Assembly (NCBI RefSeq): GCF_001436295.1
Contig: NZ_AYYY01000063.1
Span: 199,210 to 263,209 of the forward strand
Reading direction: 5' to 3'
Length of the DNA: 64,000 bases
Source: Paucilactobacillus vaccinostercus DSM 20634
GTDB taxonomy: Bacteria; Bacillota; Bacilli; Lactobacillales; Lactobacillaceae
The translations under genes and the position numbers were made by a program. Below, piece by piece: positions 1 through 8,389 of this stretch (positions are counted from its first letter, which is position 1; each line of letters starts with the position of its first letter). A model generated the notes under the pieces. It was not told the DNA's origin. It saw nothing but the letters and a program-made list of their open reading frames with translations, and made no database searches.

Positions 1-1
1 C

Positions 2-142
2 TTAGTTGGTAAAAATGTGGTTGGTCAGGTGATTGACGATCAAGGCAAGTTTCAAGCAGTAATTAACGAAGAGCCATTTAGAGCGCAGTCCGTCGATGAT
101 GGTATCGAATTAGTGTTGCGTCAGTATAACTTACACAACTAG
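2..142 (+). CDS. C-terminal end of a small protein, DUF2969-like (partial)
   Basis: An open frame enters from the left edge and stops with TAG at 140-142, giving 46 residues ending in RQYNLHN. The start lies outside the window. The short VGKNVVGQVIDD and PFRAQSVDDGIE segments resemble my memory of DUF2969, a small uncharacterised lactobacillus family found near mreB/mbl and rodA, but this is recognition from memory and not a search. It sits 45 bases upstream of rodA on the same strand and is probably cotranscribed with it. No function can be given. Confidence 0.5.
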   Translation, partial: LVGKNVVGQVIDDQGKFQAVINEEPFRAQSVDDGIELVLRQYNLHN

Positions 143-187
143 TCATGAATGACAAAATTTAATCGGTAGAGTTAAAAGGAGTTTGTA

Positions 188-1387
188 ATGCAGCGAAGTG
201 CACACGTAAAAGAAGAAAATTCGAGAATTGATTACGGTATCATTTTTTGTGTACTGTTATTAGCGTTAATTGGCCTAGCTTCAATCTATGTTGCCGCTAA
301 CCATGATAAATCAAGTACCAGTGTGATGAAGGCCGTTATTTCTCAGTTAATGTGGTACGTGATTGGAACGGTTGCCATCATTATCGTGATGCAATTTGAT
401 TCCGAACAGTTATGGAAGGTTGCACCGATTGCATATTGGTTGGGAATATTTTTGATGTTCGCAATCTTAGTATTTTACAGTCGATCCTATTATGTTAGTA
501 CCGGTGCTAAAAGTTGGTTTGCGGTTGGTCCGATTACCTTTCAGCCGTCTGAAGTGATGAAACCCGCGTATATTCTGATGATGGGGCGGGTCATAACAAA
601 TCACAATACGCAATATCCTAATCATACATTAGAATCCGATTTTGCGTTGATTGGGAAAATGATTGGCTGGTTATTACCAATCGTCATTTCTCTGCATTTT
701 CAAAATGACTTTGGGACGACGTTAGTGTTTGCTGCGATCTTTGCGGGAATGTTGCTGGTTTCCGGAATTAGTTGGCGGATAATTGTACCGGGTGTGACCG
801 CAGTTGCTGTGATTGGGGGGACTGCACTTGCCTTTGTTACGACAAGTTGGGGCCGTTCAATCTTGGAGCATTTAGGATTCCAAGCCTATCAGTTTGCGCG
901 GGTTGATACGTGGTTGCATCCGTCGCAGGATACGTCGAATAATGGGTATCAACTTTGGCAAAGTATCAAGGCGGTTGGATCTGGTGGAATTGTTGGTACT
1001 GGATTCAATAATTCCAATGTCTACGTACCTGTGCGAGAATCTGATATGATTTTCTCCGTCATTGGTGAAAACTTTGGGTTCGTTGGTGGTGCGTTACTGG
1101 TACTGTTGTATTTGCTTTTGATCTACCAAATGGTTCGTGTTACTTTTGATACGAAAAACGAATTTTATGCTTATATTTCGACCGGCGTAATCATGATGAT
1201 CTTGTTCCACGTCTTTGAAAATATTGGCATGAACATTGGGTTGTTACCGTTAACTGGGATTCCATTGCCATTTATCAGTGCCGGTGGGTCATCATTAATC
1301 GGGAACATGTTGGGAATTGGCATGATCATGTCGATGAGGTTCCATCAACGTTCGTATATGTTTAGCAATAAAGAACAGTTTAGGTGA
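188..1387 (+). CDS. rodA: SEDS peptidoglycan glycosyltransferase RodA (FtsW/RodA/SpoVE family)
   Basis: This multi-pass membrane protein of 399 residues polymerises lipid II glycan strands during lateral wall growth, with class B PBPs and MreBCD. About ten hydrophobic segments are visible. SEDS landmarks are the NDFGTTLVF stretch near 173-181, the loop with D248 followed by GYQLWQS (253-259), GSGG at 264-267, the ESD...ENFGF region (284-298) and the C-terminal GIPLPFISAGGSS block (357-369). The ATG at 188 has a good AAAAGGAG site. RodA is preferred over FtsW because it follows a small gene and precedes a gcvH-like gene, an arrangement seen in the rod-shape locus of lactobacilli; the sequence alone does not fully separate the two. 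Confidence 0.88.
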   Translation: MQRSAHVKEENSRIDYGIIFCVLLLALIGLASIYVAANHDKSSTSVMKAVISQLMWYVIGTVAIIIVMQFDSEQLWKVAPIAYWLGIFLMFAILVFYSRSYYVSTGAKSWFAVGPITFQPSEVMKPAYILMMGRVITNHNTQYPNHTLESDFALIGKMIGWLLPIVISLHFQNDFGTTLVFAAIFAGMLLVSGISWRIIVPGVTAVAVIGGTALAFVTTSWGRSILEHLGFQAYQFARVDTWLHPSQDTSNNGYQLWQSIKAVGSGGIVGTGFNNSNVYVPVRESDMIFSVIGENFGFVGGALLVLLYLLLIYQMVRVTFDTKNEFYAYISTGVIMMILFHVFENIGMNIGLLPLTGIPLPFISAGGSSLIGNMLGIGMIMSMRFHQRSYMFSNKEQFR

Positions 1388-1403
1388 TTAGGAGGCAGTC
1401 ATT

Positions 1404-1706
1404 ATGGCACAAGAAGGTCGTTATTTTTGGGTAACCCCCGTTGCAGATGGGCAAGTAAAGATCGGGCTTAATAACAATGGTGTGAGTGAGCTCGGACAGG
1501 TTAATTTTATTGATTTACCGGATGTGGGTACGCAGTTAACGCAAGATGGTGAGTTTATTTCTGTCGAAGCCGAAAAGGCGGTTACGGATATTCCTAGTCC
1601 GGTGACCGGCGAAGTGGTGGCTGTAAATCCTAATTTGGTTGACTCGACTGATGATTTAAATGGTGACGTGGAGAGCAGTCGTTGGATTTTAACGGTTCAA
1701 AGCTAG
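1404..1706 (+). CDS. gcvH: GcvH-like lipoyl-domain protein
   Basis: A 100-residue protein with one lipoyl (biotinyl-lipoyl) fold. The lipoate-acceptor region reads FISVEAEKAVTDIPSP, placing the acceptor lysine at K58, and is followed by the SPVTGEVVAVN turn typical of the GcvH fold. It is shorter than classical GcvH (about 125-130 residues). No glycine-cleavage P, T or L protein lies nearby, and lactobacilli usually lack the pathway. The known alternative role of such proteins is as a lipoate relay carrier for 2-oxoacid dehydrogenases; that use is inferred here. It follows rodA by 16 bases with an AGGAGG site, so cotranscription is likely. Confidence 0.8.
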   Translation: MAQEGRYFWVTPVADGQVKIGLNNNGVSELGQVNFIDLPDVGTQLTQDGEFISVEAEKAVTDIPSPVTGEVVAVNPNLVDSTDDLNGDVESSRWILTVQS

Positions 1707-1739
1707 GCTGAAATGTGATTTTGAATGATGACCCTGAAC

Positions 1740-1768
1740 TTGACATTCATTTTTGGAATTAGTATAAT
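1740..1768 (+). promoter_or_regulatory. Consensus sigma-A promoter for the metNPQ T-box transcript
   Basis: TTGACA at 1740-1745 and TATAAT at 1763-1768 are separated by 17 bases, a perfect match to the vegetative consensus. It lies just ahead of the Met T-box leader. Confidence 0.9.
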
Positions 1769-1799
1769 CATGTTCAGCATCATTTAAGTTGTATAAGTT

Positions 1800-2079
1800 A
1801 ATCAGGATGAGTAGGTTCTAGTAATCTGGTAGAGAGTTTCCGGTTGGTGAAAGGAAATAGGTTACGGTACCGAATATGGTCTTGAGGTTGTTAACTTGTA
1901 AATAAGTAACTCAAGGGAGTTATGAATTTGCAATGGTCGTGCCCATTATCGCGCGGGAGTCAGTAGACTCGTTGAGTTAGTAATTACAAGATTACTAAAA
2001 AGTTGGGTGGTACCACGCAAAGCAAAGCTTTTCGTCCCGAATCGGTTTTTAGGCCGATTCAGGATGGAAAGCTTTTTTG
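1800..2079 (+). ncRNA. T-box riboswitch, methionine-specific
   Basis: The leader has the Stem I AGAGAG and GGTTGGTGAAAG distal-loop motifs (about 1830-1858), a specifier loop reading GAAT-ATG-G with the Met codon at 1876-1878, and the T-box core TGGTACCACG at 2008-2017. The antiterminator partner CGTCC overlaps the left arm of a strong terminator (2024-2045 with 2054-2075) followed by a U run. Uncharged tRNA-Met would pair with codon and T-box and let transcription continue into metN. The same GAAN-codon-purine spacing is seen in the other T-boxes of this window, which supports the specifier call. Confidence 0.93.
2024..2078 (+). terminator. Regulated terminator of the Met T-box
   Basis: The arms AAAGCTTTTCGTCCCGAATC (2024-2043) and its partner (2056-2075) form a long stem with a short loop, followed by six T residues. 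It competes with the antiterminator through CGTCC. Confidence 0.9.
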
Positions 2080-2100
2080 ATTTAAAGGAGGGATTCAGCG

Positions 2101-3144
2101 GTGATTGAATTTAAGAATGTTTCCAAAACATTCACTGCCAAAGAAGGCACCGTTCACGCTGTTAAAGATGTGAATCTAACAATTCCAGATGGTAAAATTT
2201 ATGGAATTGTGGGGTACTCTGGTGCCGGTAAAAGTACCATTATTCGAATGTTAAACGGGTTGGAATTTCCGACCACCGGTTCCGTGACAATTAACGGTAG
2301 TGAAATCAGTAGTTTAAAGGGCAAAGAGCTGCGGGAACAGCGTCTTAAAATTGGAATGGTTTTCCAACACTTCAACCTACTATGGTCACGGACGGTACTT
2401 GAAAATATCGAGTTTCCGTTGGAAATTGCAAAAGTTGCTAAAGAAGAACGGCGGCAAAAAGCACAAAAACTCGTTGCGCTAGTTGGACTAGAAGGCCGTG
2501 AAAATGCATATCCTTCTGAATTATCTGGTGGACAAAAACAACGGGTCGGGATTGCTCGGGCGTTAGCTAATGACCCAGAAATTTTACTTTCTGATGAAGC
2601 GACGAGTGCATTGGATCCACAAACGACGGATGAAGTGTTAGATCTGCTGATTGATATTAACAAGAAGCTGAATTTAACGGTGGTTGTGATTACACACGAA
2701 ATGCATGTGATTCGTAAAATTTGTGATCATGTTGCCGTTCTGGATGCTGGTAAGATCGTGGAACAAGGCCCAGTATTGGATGTCTTCAAGAATCCACAAC
2801 AGGCGATTACGAAACGGTTTGTTAATCAAGAAACCTCGAGTGCAAGTTTGGATGACACAACGGTGGTCGTCAGCGAATTGTTGGAGAAGTATCCAAATGG
2901 ATTGATTGTTCGACTGACTTTCCATGGTGACCAAGCTAAATTGCCAATCGTTTCGGAAATGTTAAGACAATTTCCGGATGTCGACCTTAGTATTATCGAG
3001 GGTAATATTCATCAAACGCAAGAAGGTGCCTTGGGTTCACTTTATATCCAGTTGTTGAGCGAGCATCATGATAGTCTCCAAGGAGCGCTAGAGTACTTTA
3101 ATACCATGCGTGTTGAAACAGAGGTGATTAAGCGTGAACAGTAA
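2101..3144 (+). CDS. metN: Methionine ABC transporter ATP-binding protein MetN
   Basis: A 347-residue ATPase that powers uptake of D/L-methionine and related compounds through MetI. Walker A GYSGAGKST is at 38-46, the signature LSGGQ at 141-145 and Walker B ILLSDEATSALD at 161-172. The extra C-terminal part from about residue 255 fits the ACT-like NIL domain that binds methionine and inhibits transport in E. coli MetN. The GTG start at 2101 follows AAAGGAGGG. Its 3' end overlaps metI by 11 bases, and the Met T-box upstream fixes the substrate family. Confidence 0.94.
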   Translation: MIEFKNVSKTFTAKEGTVHAVKDVNLTIPDGKIYGIVGYSGAGKSTIIRMLNGLEFPTTGSVTINGSEISSLKGKELREQRLKIGMVFQHFNLLWSRTVLENIEFPLEIAKVAKEERRQKAQKLVALVGLEGRENAYPSELSGGQKQRVGIARALANDPEILLSDEATSALDPQTTDEVLDLLIDINKKLNLTVVVITHEMHVIRKICDHVAVLDAGKIVEQGPVLDVFKNPQQAITKRFVNQETSSASLDDTTVVVSELLEKYPNGLIVRLTFHGDQAKLPIVSEMLRQFPDVDLSIIEGNIHQTQEGALGSLYIQLLSEHHDSLQGALEYFNTMRVETEVIKREQ

Positions 3145-3820
3145 CGGATTTGCGTCCTACTTTCAGTTTAGTAATGTGAACTGGGCGAACATGGGACAAG
3201 CAACGTGGGAAACCGTTTGGATGACGGTCGTTTCAATTATTGTCGTCACGATTCTTGGCATTTTGTTAGGATTGGTTTTGTTTGAAACCAATGGTAGTAG
3301 TTCAATTTTGATTAAAATCTTGAATTGGATTGTAGCAGCATTTGTAAATATTTTTCGATCGATTCCATTTATTATCCTGATTGTCTTATTACTACCAACG
3401 ACGCAGTTGATTATGGGGACGATTATTGGACCACAAGCTGCATTACCGTCGTTGATCATTTCGGCAGCGCCGTTTTACGCTCGCTTGGTTGAAATTGCAT
3501 TTCATGAAATTGATCACGGGGTCATCGAAGCAGCTGAAGCGATGGGAGCAACCAAGTGGCAGATTATTTTGAAGGTTCTGCTACCGGAAAGCATGCCAGC
3601 GTTAGTTTCGGGCATTACCGTCACTGCAATTTCATTAATTGGGTATACGGCAATGGCCGGTGCGATTGGTGCTGGTGGCTTGGGTAATTTAGCTTACTTG
3701 GATGGTTTCCAAGCATCCAATAACGCAGTTACACTAATGGCAACTGTGATTATTGTGCTGATTGTGTTTGTATTTCAATATTTGGGAGACTTTGCTGTCA
3801 AGCGAATTGATAAGCGTTAG
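3134..3820 (+). CDS. metI: Methionine ABC transporter permease MetI (MetP)
   Basis: A 228-residue inner-membrane permease with five or six hydrophobic segments. The EAA-loop region (HGVIEAAEAMGATKWQIILKVLLPES, near 128-153), which docks on MetN, is well preserved, as is the AGAIGAGGLGNLA block (near 185-197). The GTG start lies inside the end of metN, suggesting translational coupling. It is the middle gene of metN-metI-metQ. Confidence 0.94.
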   Translation: MNSNGFASYFQFSNVNWANMGQATWETVWMTVVSIIVVTILGILLGLVLFETNGSSSILIKILNWIVAAFVNIFRSIPFIILIVLLLPTTQLIMGTIIGPQAALPSLIISAAPFYARLVEIAFHEIDHGVIEAAEAMGATKWQIILKVLLPESMPALVSGITVTAISLIGYTAMAGAIGAGGLGNLAYLDGFQASNNAVTLMATVIIVLIVFVFQYLGDFAVKRIDKR

Positions 3821-3847
3821 TCAAATTATGTTATGGAGGGAATTATA

Positions 3848-4681
3848 ATGAAGAAAAAATGGATTGCAGGTTTAGCAAGTGTTGCAGCTGTGGCACTGTT
3901 GTTGGTTGGCTGTGGGAAGTCATCATCAACAAAGGAAACAACTTTGACAGTGGGAGCATCAAACATTCCACACGCACAGATTTTGAAGCATGTTCAGCCA
4001 CAACTGAAAAAAGAAGGAATCAACCTGAAAATTAAGGTATTCCAAGACTACGTGTTACCAAATAAAGATTTGGCGAATAAGAACTTGGATGCCAACTATT
4101 TCCAACACACACCATTCCTTAACAACTGGAATAAAGAAAATAACGGCACACTGGTTAGTGCCGGAAAAGTTCATTTGGAACCAATCGGTATTTACTCTAA
4201 GAAATACAAGAGTTTGAAGGACTTACCAAATGGTGCAACTGTATTGGTAAGTAACAACGTTTCTGACTATGGCCGTGTGCTAACCCTTTTCAAGGATGCC
4301 GGATTAATCACTTTGAAGAAGGGAACGGATATTACGACTGCCAAGTTTAGTGATATCCAAGACAACAAGCGTAATATCAAGTTTAAGACGGATCTCGAGC
4401 CCAAATTGATGCCACAATTCTATCAAAAGGGTGAAGGCGATGCAGTTGTTATTAACGCTAACTATGCTGAACAGGCGAAGTTAAATCCAACCAAGGACGC
4501 GATTGCCCTTGAAAAGAACTCATCACCATATGCCAACATTGTTGCTGTACGTAAGGGTGACAAGAATAAACCAGCAATTAAAAAGTTGATGAAGGCACTG
4601 CAATCTAAGAGCACTCAACAATGGATTTCTAAGCATTATAAGGGTGCTGTTGTTCCTGTTTATCCAAACGGAAAAAACTAG
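3848..4681 (+). CDS. metQ: Methionine-binding lipoprotein MetQ (NlpA family)
   Basis: The extracellular substrate-binding lipoprotein of the MetNIQ importer. A positively charged MKKKW start, a hydrophobic stretch and the lipobox LVGC place the lipidated cysteine at C22. The NlpA-type body follows (TVGASNIPHAQILKHV, KDLANKNLDANYFQH). An in-frame ATG lies at 3833, but it overlaps the GGAGG ribosome site itself, so the ATG at 3848, 8 bases after that site, is the real start. The protein is 277 residues, normal for the family. The operon ends at a strong terminator 10 bases downstream. Confidence 0.93.
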   Translation: MKKKWIAGLASVAAVALLLVGCGKSSSTKETTLTVGASNIPHAQILKHVQPQLKKEGINLKIKVFQDYVLPNKDLANKNLDANYFQHTPFLNNWNKENNGTLVSAGKVHLEPIGIYSKKYKSLKDLPNGATVLVSNNVSDYGRVLTLFKDAGLITLKKGTDITTAKFSDIQDNKRNIKFKTDLEPKLMPQFYQKGEGDAVVINANYAEQAKLNPTKDAIALEKNSSPYANIVAVRKGDKNKPAIKKLMKALQSKSTQQWISKHYKGAVVPVYPNGKN

Positions 4682-4690
4682 CATCACTAA

Positions 4691-4729
4691 AAAAGGAGTC
4701 GATTCCACGATAGTGGGACGGCTCCTTTT
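4691..4729 (+). terminator. Rho-independent terminator of metNIQ
   Basis: The outer arms AAAAGGAG (4691-4698) and CTCCTTTT (4722-4729) pair, the inner TTCCAC region pairs with GTGGGA, and the right arm ends in T residues. Confidence 0.85.
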
Positions 4730-4767
4730 GTAATATAATCAAGGTATTAAAGAAAAAGGGTGATGGA

Positions 4768-5688
4768 ATGCGCAAGATAGCAGTGATTGGATTGGGACAT
4801 GTTGGCGCCACAGTTGCATACACATTGGTGACAAAGGGAATTGCGGATGAACTCGTGTTGATTGATACGAATTCGGATAAGGTCGTTGCCGAACAGTATG
4901 ATTTAATGGATGCCATTGCGAGATTAGATACGTCGACCAAGATTGTGGTGCAGGATTATGCGGCATTGAAAGATACCGATGTCATCATTTCTGCAGTGGG
5001 GAATATCAATGTGATTCAACAAGATGGTGATCGTTTTGGTGAGTTAAAATTCAACGAAGCCGCGGTCCAAGAGATTGCCCCTAAGATTAAAGCATCTGGA
5101 TTTAATGGGGTCTTGATTAACATTGGTAATCCGTGTGATGTGGTAACAGCCTATTATCAAGAGTTGACAGGATTACCCCGCAACCAAGTTTTTGGGACCG
5201 GCACGTTTCTCGATACCGCGAGAATACAGCGAGCATTGGGCAATAAATTAGGGGTCGATCCGAAAAACATTGGTGGCTATGTGTATGGTGAACACGGTGA
5301 ATCACAATTTGTAGCTTGGTCAACGGTCACGGTTAACGGTCGCCCGGTTGGAGAAATTGAAGCGGACTACCGGATTAACTACGAGGAGCTTGAAACAGAT
5401 TCACGCCGTGGAGGATGGTATATTTTCAATGGTAAGGGGTATACGTGCTATGCCATTGCAACGTGCGCAGTTAAATTGGCCCGCGCAGTACTTGCCGATG
5501 CCCATTTAGCAGCTCCAGTATCTACTTACCATCCTGGACTCGGGACCTATGTGGGGCAACCAGCAATTGTTGGTAAAAATGGGATCGAATCATTGGTTTT
5601 CCTAAAGCTTTCGGAACTGGAAGACGGACAGTTAAAGAGCTCTGCTGAGTTTATTAAGCAAAAATTTGATGGGTTGAACCGACCATAA
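4768..5688 (+). CDS. hicD: L-2-hydroxyisocaproate dehydrogenase (lactate/malate dehydrogenase family)
   Basis: A 306-residue NADH-dependent 2-oxoacid reductase. The Rossmann GLGHVG motif is at 8-13, the substrate Arg in the mobile loop is R89 (QQDGDRFGELK), and the catalytic pair is D149 (FLDTAR) with H176 (GEHGES). The sequences GDRFGELKF, GTGTFLDTARIQRALG and GEHGESQFVAWSTV closely follow the HicDH of Weissella (Lactobacillus) confusa as I remember it and differ from true L-LDH. It likely reduces branched-chain 2-ketoacids from Leu/Ile/Val/Met breakdown, recycling NADH. It is a single-gene unit between two terminators, next to methionine transport but with no T-box of its own. Confidence 0.87.
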   Translation: MRKIAVIGLGHVGATVAYTLVTKGIADELVLIDTNSDKVVAEQYDLMDAIARLDTSTKIVVQDYAALKDTDVIISAVGNINVIQQDGDRFGELKFNEAAVQEIAPKIKASGFNGVLINIGNPCDVVTAYYQELTGLPRNQVFGTGTFLDTARIQRALGNKLGVDPKNIGGYVYGEHGESQFVAWSTVTVNGRPVGEIEADYRINYEELETDSRRGGWYIFNGKGYTCYAIATCAVKLARAVLADAHLAAPVSTYHPGLGTYVGQPAIVGKNGIESLVFLKLSELEDGQLKSSAEFIKQKFDGLNRP

Positions 5689-5690
5689 AA

Positions 5691-5737
5691 AACAAAAATT
5701 CCAACGACCGCGATAACGGGAGTTGGAATTTTTGTTT
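5691..5737 (+). terminator. Rho-independent terminator after hicD
   Basis: Arms at 5691-5705 and 5722-5737 (ACAAAAATTCCAAC with GTTGGAATTTTTGT) form a 14-bp stem. The A-rich left and T-rich right flanks could make it work on both strands. Confidence 0.88.
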
Positions 5738-5764
5738 GACAAATAAGCATTAACCATATATAGT
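5736..5764 (+). promoter_or_regulatory. Promoter of the ABC/GntR operon
   Basis: TTGACA at 5736-5741 and TATAGT at 5759-5764 are 17 bases apart. The -10 element lies inside a palindrome, so it is probably repressor-controlled. Confidence 0.8.
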
Positions 5765-5766
5765 TA
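5751..5766. promoter_or_regulatory. Palindromic operator candidate over the -10 box
   Basis: TAACCATATATAGTTA matches its own reverse complement at 14 of 16 positions and covers the -10 box. It is a natural site for the GntR/YtrA-type repressor encoded third in this operon; that link is inferred. The next 30 bases hold a partial second half-site (TTAACCAGTTA). Confidence 0.5.
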
Positions 5767-5805
5767 GTTGCATAAGTAATTAACCAGTTATCTATGGAGG
5801 GCATT

Positions 5806-6567
5806 ATGAAAAAACAAACCGCGTCAGTTATTGAAGTACGAGACGTTCATAAAGTATATGGTAGTCAACAAACAACTAGTTATGAGGCTCTAAAGGGCAT
5901 TAATTTTCAGGTCATGGCTGGTGAATTTGTTGGGGTGATGGGTGCTTCTGGTTCGGGTAAAACCACGCTATTGAACCTACTGGCAACCCTTGATCGTCCC
6001 ACAAGTGGTGTGATTAAAATTAATGATCAGGATCTAAGCCAAATTGCGGATCGACAGTTAAGCGAGTTTCGGGGCCAACAGTTAGGCTTTATTTTTCAAG
6101 ATTTTAGCTTATTGGAAAATCTGACCGCGGCTGAAAATATTGCATTGCCATTAGATCTTCAAGGGGTAAACAAGCAGCAATCGCGAGCTCAGGTAGAAAA
6201 AATCAGTCGCCGACTATCGATTGAAAAGTTTATTGACCAATATCCGGCGCAATTATCTGGTGGGCAAAAGCAGCGGGTAGCCGCGGCTCGAGCATTGGTA
6301 AATGAACCACGGTTAATTTTAGCGGACGAACCGACTGGGGCATTGGATTCAGACAATGCGCGTGATTTGATGGAGTTATTAACACAAATCAACCAGGAAG
6401 ATCATGTTTCCGTTTTGATGGTGACCCACGATCCATTCTCAGCTTCGTATTGCGAACGGATTTTAATGATTAAGGATGGTCAAATTGGTCAGACGATTGA
6501 AAGAGATGGCCAACCGCGCCATGATTTCTATCAGTCAATCCTATCTGATCTGGGCACCTATAGATAA
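5806..6567 (+). CDS. ABC transporter ATP-binding protein, MacB/BceA-like
   Basis: A 253-residue ATPase partnered with the FtsX-type permease that follows 12 bases later. Walker A GASGSGKTT is at 46-54, LSGGQ at 150-154 and Walker B LILADEPTGALD at 170-181; ADEPTGALD and the short length are typical of the LolD/MacB/BceA branch. The upstream in-frame ATG at 5794 is part of the GGAGG ribosome site, so the ATG at 5806 is chosen. BceA-type systems usually sense or remove cell-wall-active peptides, but no histidine kinase/response regulator pair lies beside it. Function is therefore assigned only to the family. Confidence 0.85.
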   Translation: MKKQTASVIEVRDVHKVYGSQQTTSYEALKGINFQVMAGEFVGVMGASGSGKTTLLNLLATLDRPTSGVIKINDQDLSQIADRQLSEFRGQQLGFIFQDFSLLENLTAAENIALPLDLQGVNKQQSRAQVEKISRRLSIEKFIDQYPAQLSGGQKQRVAAARALVNEPRLILADEPTGALDSDNARDLMELLTQINQEDHVSVLMVTHDPFSASYCERILMIKDGQIGQTIERDGQPRHDFYQSILSDLGTYR

Positions 6568-6579
6568 GGAGAACAATCA

Positions 6580-8385
6580 ATGTTATTAAAATTAGGACTT
6601 ACCGGAATTCGTCGTCGCTTGGCGGACTATCTCATTTTATTTTCCGGCTTGATCATTAGCTCAGCCATTTTTTATCTTTTTATGTCAATTGCGACTAACG
6701 AGCATTTTTTGAAACAAAATATTAGCATTTCATTAGTGACGCAGGTCTTCTACTTTGGGGTTGTCTTGTTGACGGTGATTGCGATTGTGTACGTCTGGTA
6801 CGCGCAGTCGTTTCTGTTACAGATGCGGCTACAGGATTATGGAATGCTACTGACGTTCGGTGCACGGCGCTCCAAAATTGATCAGTTAATTATGATCGAA
6901 ACCTTTGTCATTCAGTTTGGGTCAACGATTATCGGCATTATTGTGGGTGCAGTTTTGACCCAGTTTGCAAGTGGTGCATTAGCTAAGATGATTGATTTCA
7001 AATTGACGGGGTTGAATGTAGGGTCCGTGACTTCCGTTGTAACAACGTTAGTAATTTTCTTTATTTTAGCGCTATTTTGCGCCATTACGTCGATTATTTC
7101 GATCCATCGAAAACCACTGACCCAAATTATTCATGCGCAGCAACAAGCTAACCAACGAATGGTGACGACAAATAAGTTATTCGCTGGTGTAATCGTCGGC
7201 ATCGTGTTATTAGCAGTCGGATTTATTGCAATGGATCGCATTGAGCAGCTACGGTTGATGGCCATTGTTATTGCATTAGTGACAATCTGTTTCGGTAGTT
7301 ACTTGCTTATCGGCTCACTGTTCACTCTAATTATTCGACTACTGCGCAAGACCAGTTTTTCATCCAAAAATTTACGCAAGTTCACGATGGGTCAACTGGA
7401 ATTTCGAATTGGAAGTTATACACGAATTTTAACCATGGTGACGATTCTCTTCTCACTTGCACTGGGAGCCATTACCGTCGGAACGGGCTATTACCAACAG
7501 ATCCCGGTTGTCAGTGAACGTGCCAGTGCGTATACGATGAACTTAACGAATCCAAGTACGAAGGCACAAAAATTGATCAAAGAGTTGAACGTTCAAAAGA
7601 AGGTTGTGTACCATCAAATTAGTGCAGGAAAGTATGTTTATTACAATCAGGCAGAATTGAAGCAACAGCCGTTTCAGATGGTCCGAACTATCAAAGATAC
7701 GACCAGTGTTTCGGCACCAACTTACCGAAACATTCCCAACGAAAAGTTGATTCAATCGGGCACTGAACAGGCGATGTTTAAGGAGCTGCAAGATCCGAGT
7801 GTTCGGAATAAAGAAATCATTATTTTGACACCCGCTAAATTTAAAGCACAAACGGGTAAGCGTGCAGCCCTGACGTTAATCCGGGTTAAAGATTTGCATG
7901 CCAGCCTGCCAGTTCTGAAGAAACTAGCGAAGTATCAAACAGCGGCACAGCAAAGTGGGATGGAGACGAGTAACGGATACAACATGTATTTAGTCGCTAA
8001 TTCCATGTTTGGTGGGTTAGAATTTATGGGCCTCTTCTTGGGGATTGCCTTTTTGACAATGCTTGCAAGTTGCTTGATGTTTAAAGTATTATCAGGGACC
8101 CGCGCTGACCAACGACGCTATCACGTGTTGAATAATATTGGGGCTAGTCAGCGGCAATTAGACTGGGCACTGGTGACTGAAATTGGAACCTTGTTTATTA
8201 TTCCAGCCGTCCTTGGGGTAAGTTATGTTGCATTGGGCTTGCGGATGTTTACCAAATTGATGCTTAGTCCATATCATACCTTTGGTATGGCGAGCCTTAT
8301 GTTTGTTGGTTGCTACGCCGTGTACTACGTTGTAACGGTCGTTATTTATCGACAACTGGTTTTGAAAGACACGAAGCGGGGGTGA
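6580..8385 (+). CDS. FtsX-domain ABC permease, BceB-like
   Basis: A 601-residue membrane protein. The first half has several hydrophobic segments (near 15-38, 52-75, 105-135, 150-175, 195-215, 225-250 and 285-305). A long hydrophilic, presumably extracellular, domain of about 160 residues (near 310-470) follows, then three more membrane segments ending near 595. This is the layout of BceB-type permeases, where the large loop recognises peptide antibiotics. It forms a transporter with the ATPase just upstream. The substrate is unknown. The stop is 4 bases before the GntR gene. Confidence 0.83.
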   Translation: MLLKLGLTGIRRRLADYLILFSGLIISSAIFYLFMSIATNEHFLKQNISISLVTQVFYFGVVLLTVIAIVYVWYAQSFLLQMRLQDYGMLLTFGARRSKIDQLIMIETFVIQFGSTIIGIIVGAVLTQFASGALAKMIDFKLTGLNVGSVTSVVTTLVIFFILALFCAITSIISIHRKPLTQIIHAQQQANQRMVTTNKLFAGVIVGIVLLAVGFIAMDRIEQLRLMAIVIALVTICFGSYLLIGSLFTLIIRLLRKTSFSSKNLRKFTMGQLEFRIGSYTRILTMVTILFSLALGAITVGTGYYQQIPVVSERASAYTMNLTNPSTKAQKLIKELNVQKKVVYHQISAGKYVYYNQAELKQQPFQMVRTIKDTTSVSAPTYRNIPNEKLIQSGTEQAMFKELQDPSVRNKEIIILTPAKFKAQTGKRAALTLIRVKDLHASLPVLKKLAKYQTAAQQSGMETSNGYNMYLVANSMFGGLEFMGLFLGIAFLTMLASCLMFKVLSGTRADQRRYHVLNNIGASQRQLDWALVTEIGTLFIIPAVLGVSYVALGLRMFTKLMLSPYHTFGMASLMFVGCYAVYYVVTVVIYRQLVLKDTKRG

Positions 8386-8389
8386 GAGG

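Noticed and set aside
2199..2663. 154-codon minus-strand frame inside metN
   Set aside because: Typical antisense shadow of an ABC ATPase; similar frames recur opposite the other ATPase genes.
4629..4966. Minus-strand frames of 103 and 75 codons over the metQ terminator and hicD start
   Set aside because: They run through a clear terminator and the hicD start, overlap each other in different frames and have no ribosome site.
5691..5766. hicD terminator as an attenuator of the ABC operon
   Set aside because: A full promoter begins inside and after the hairpin, so the operon does not depend on readthrough.
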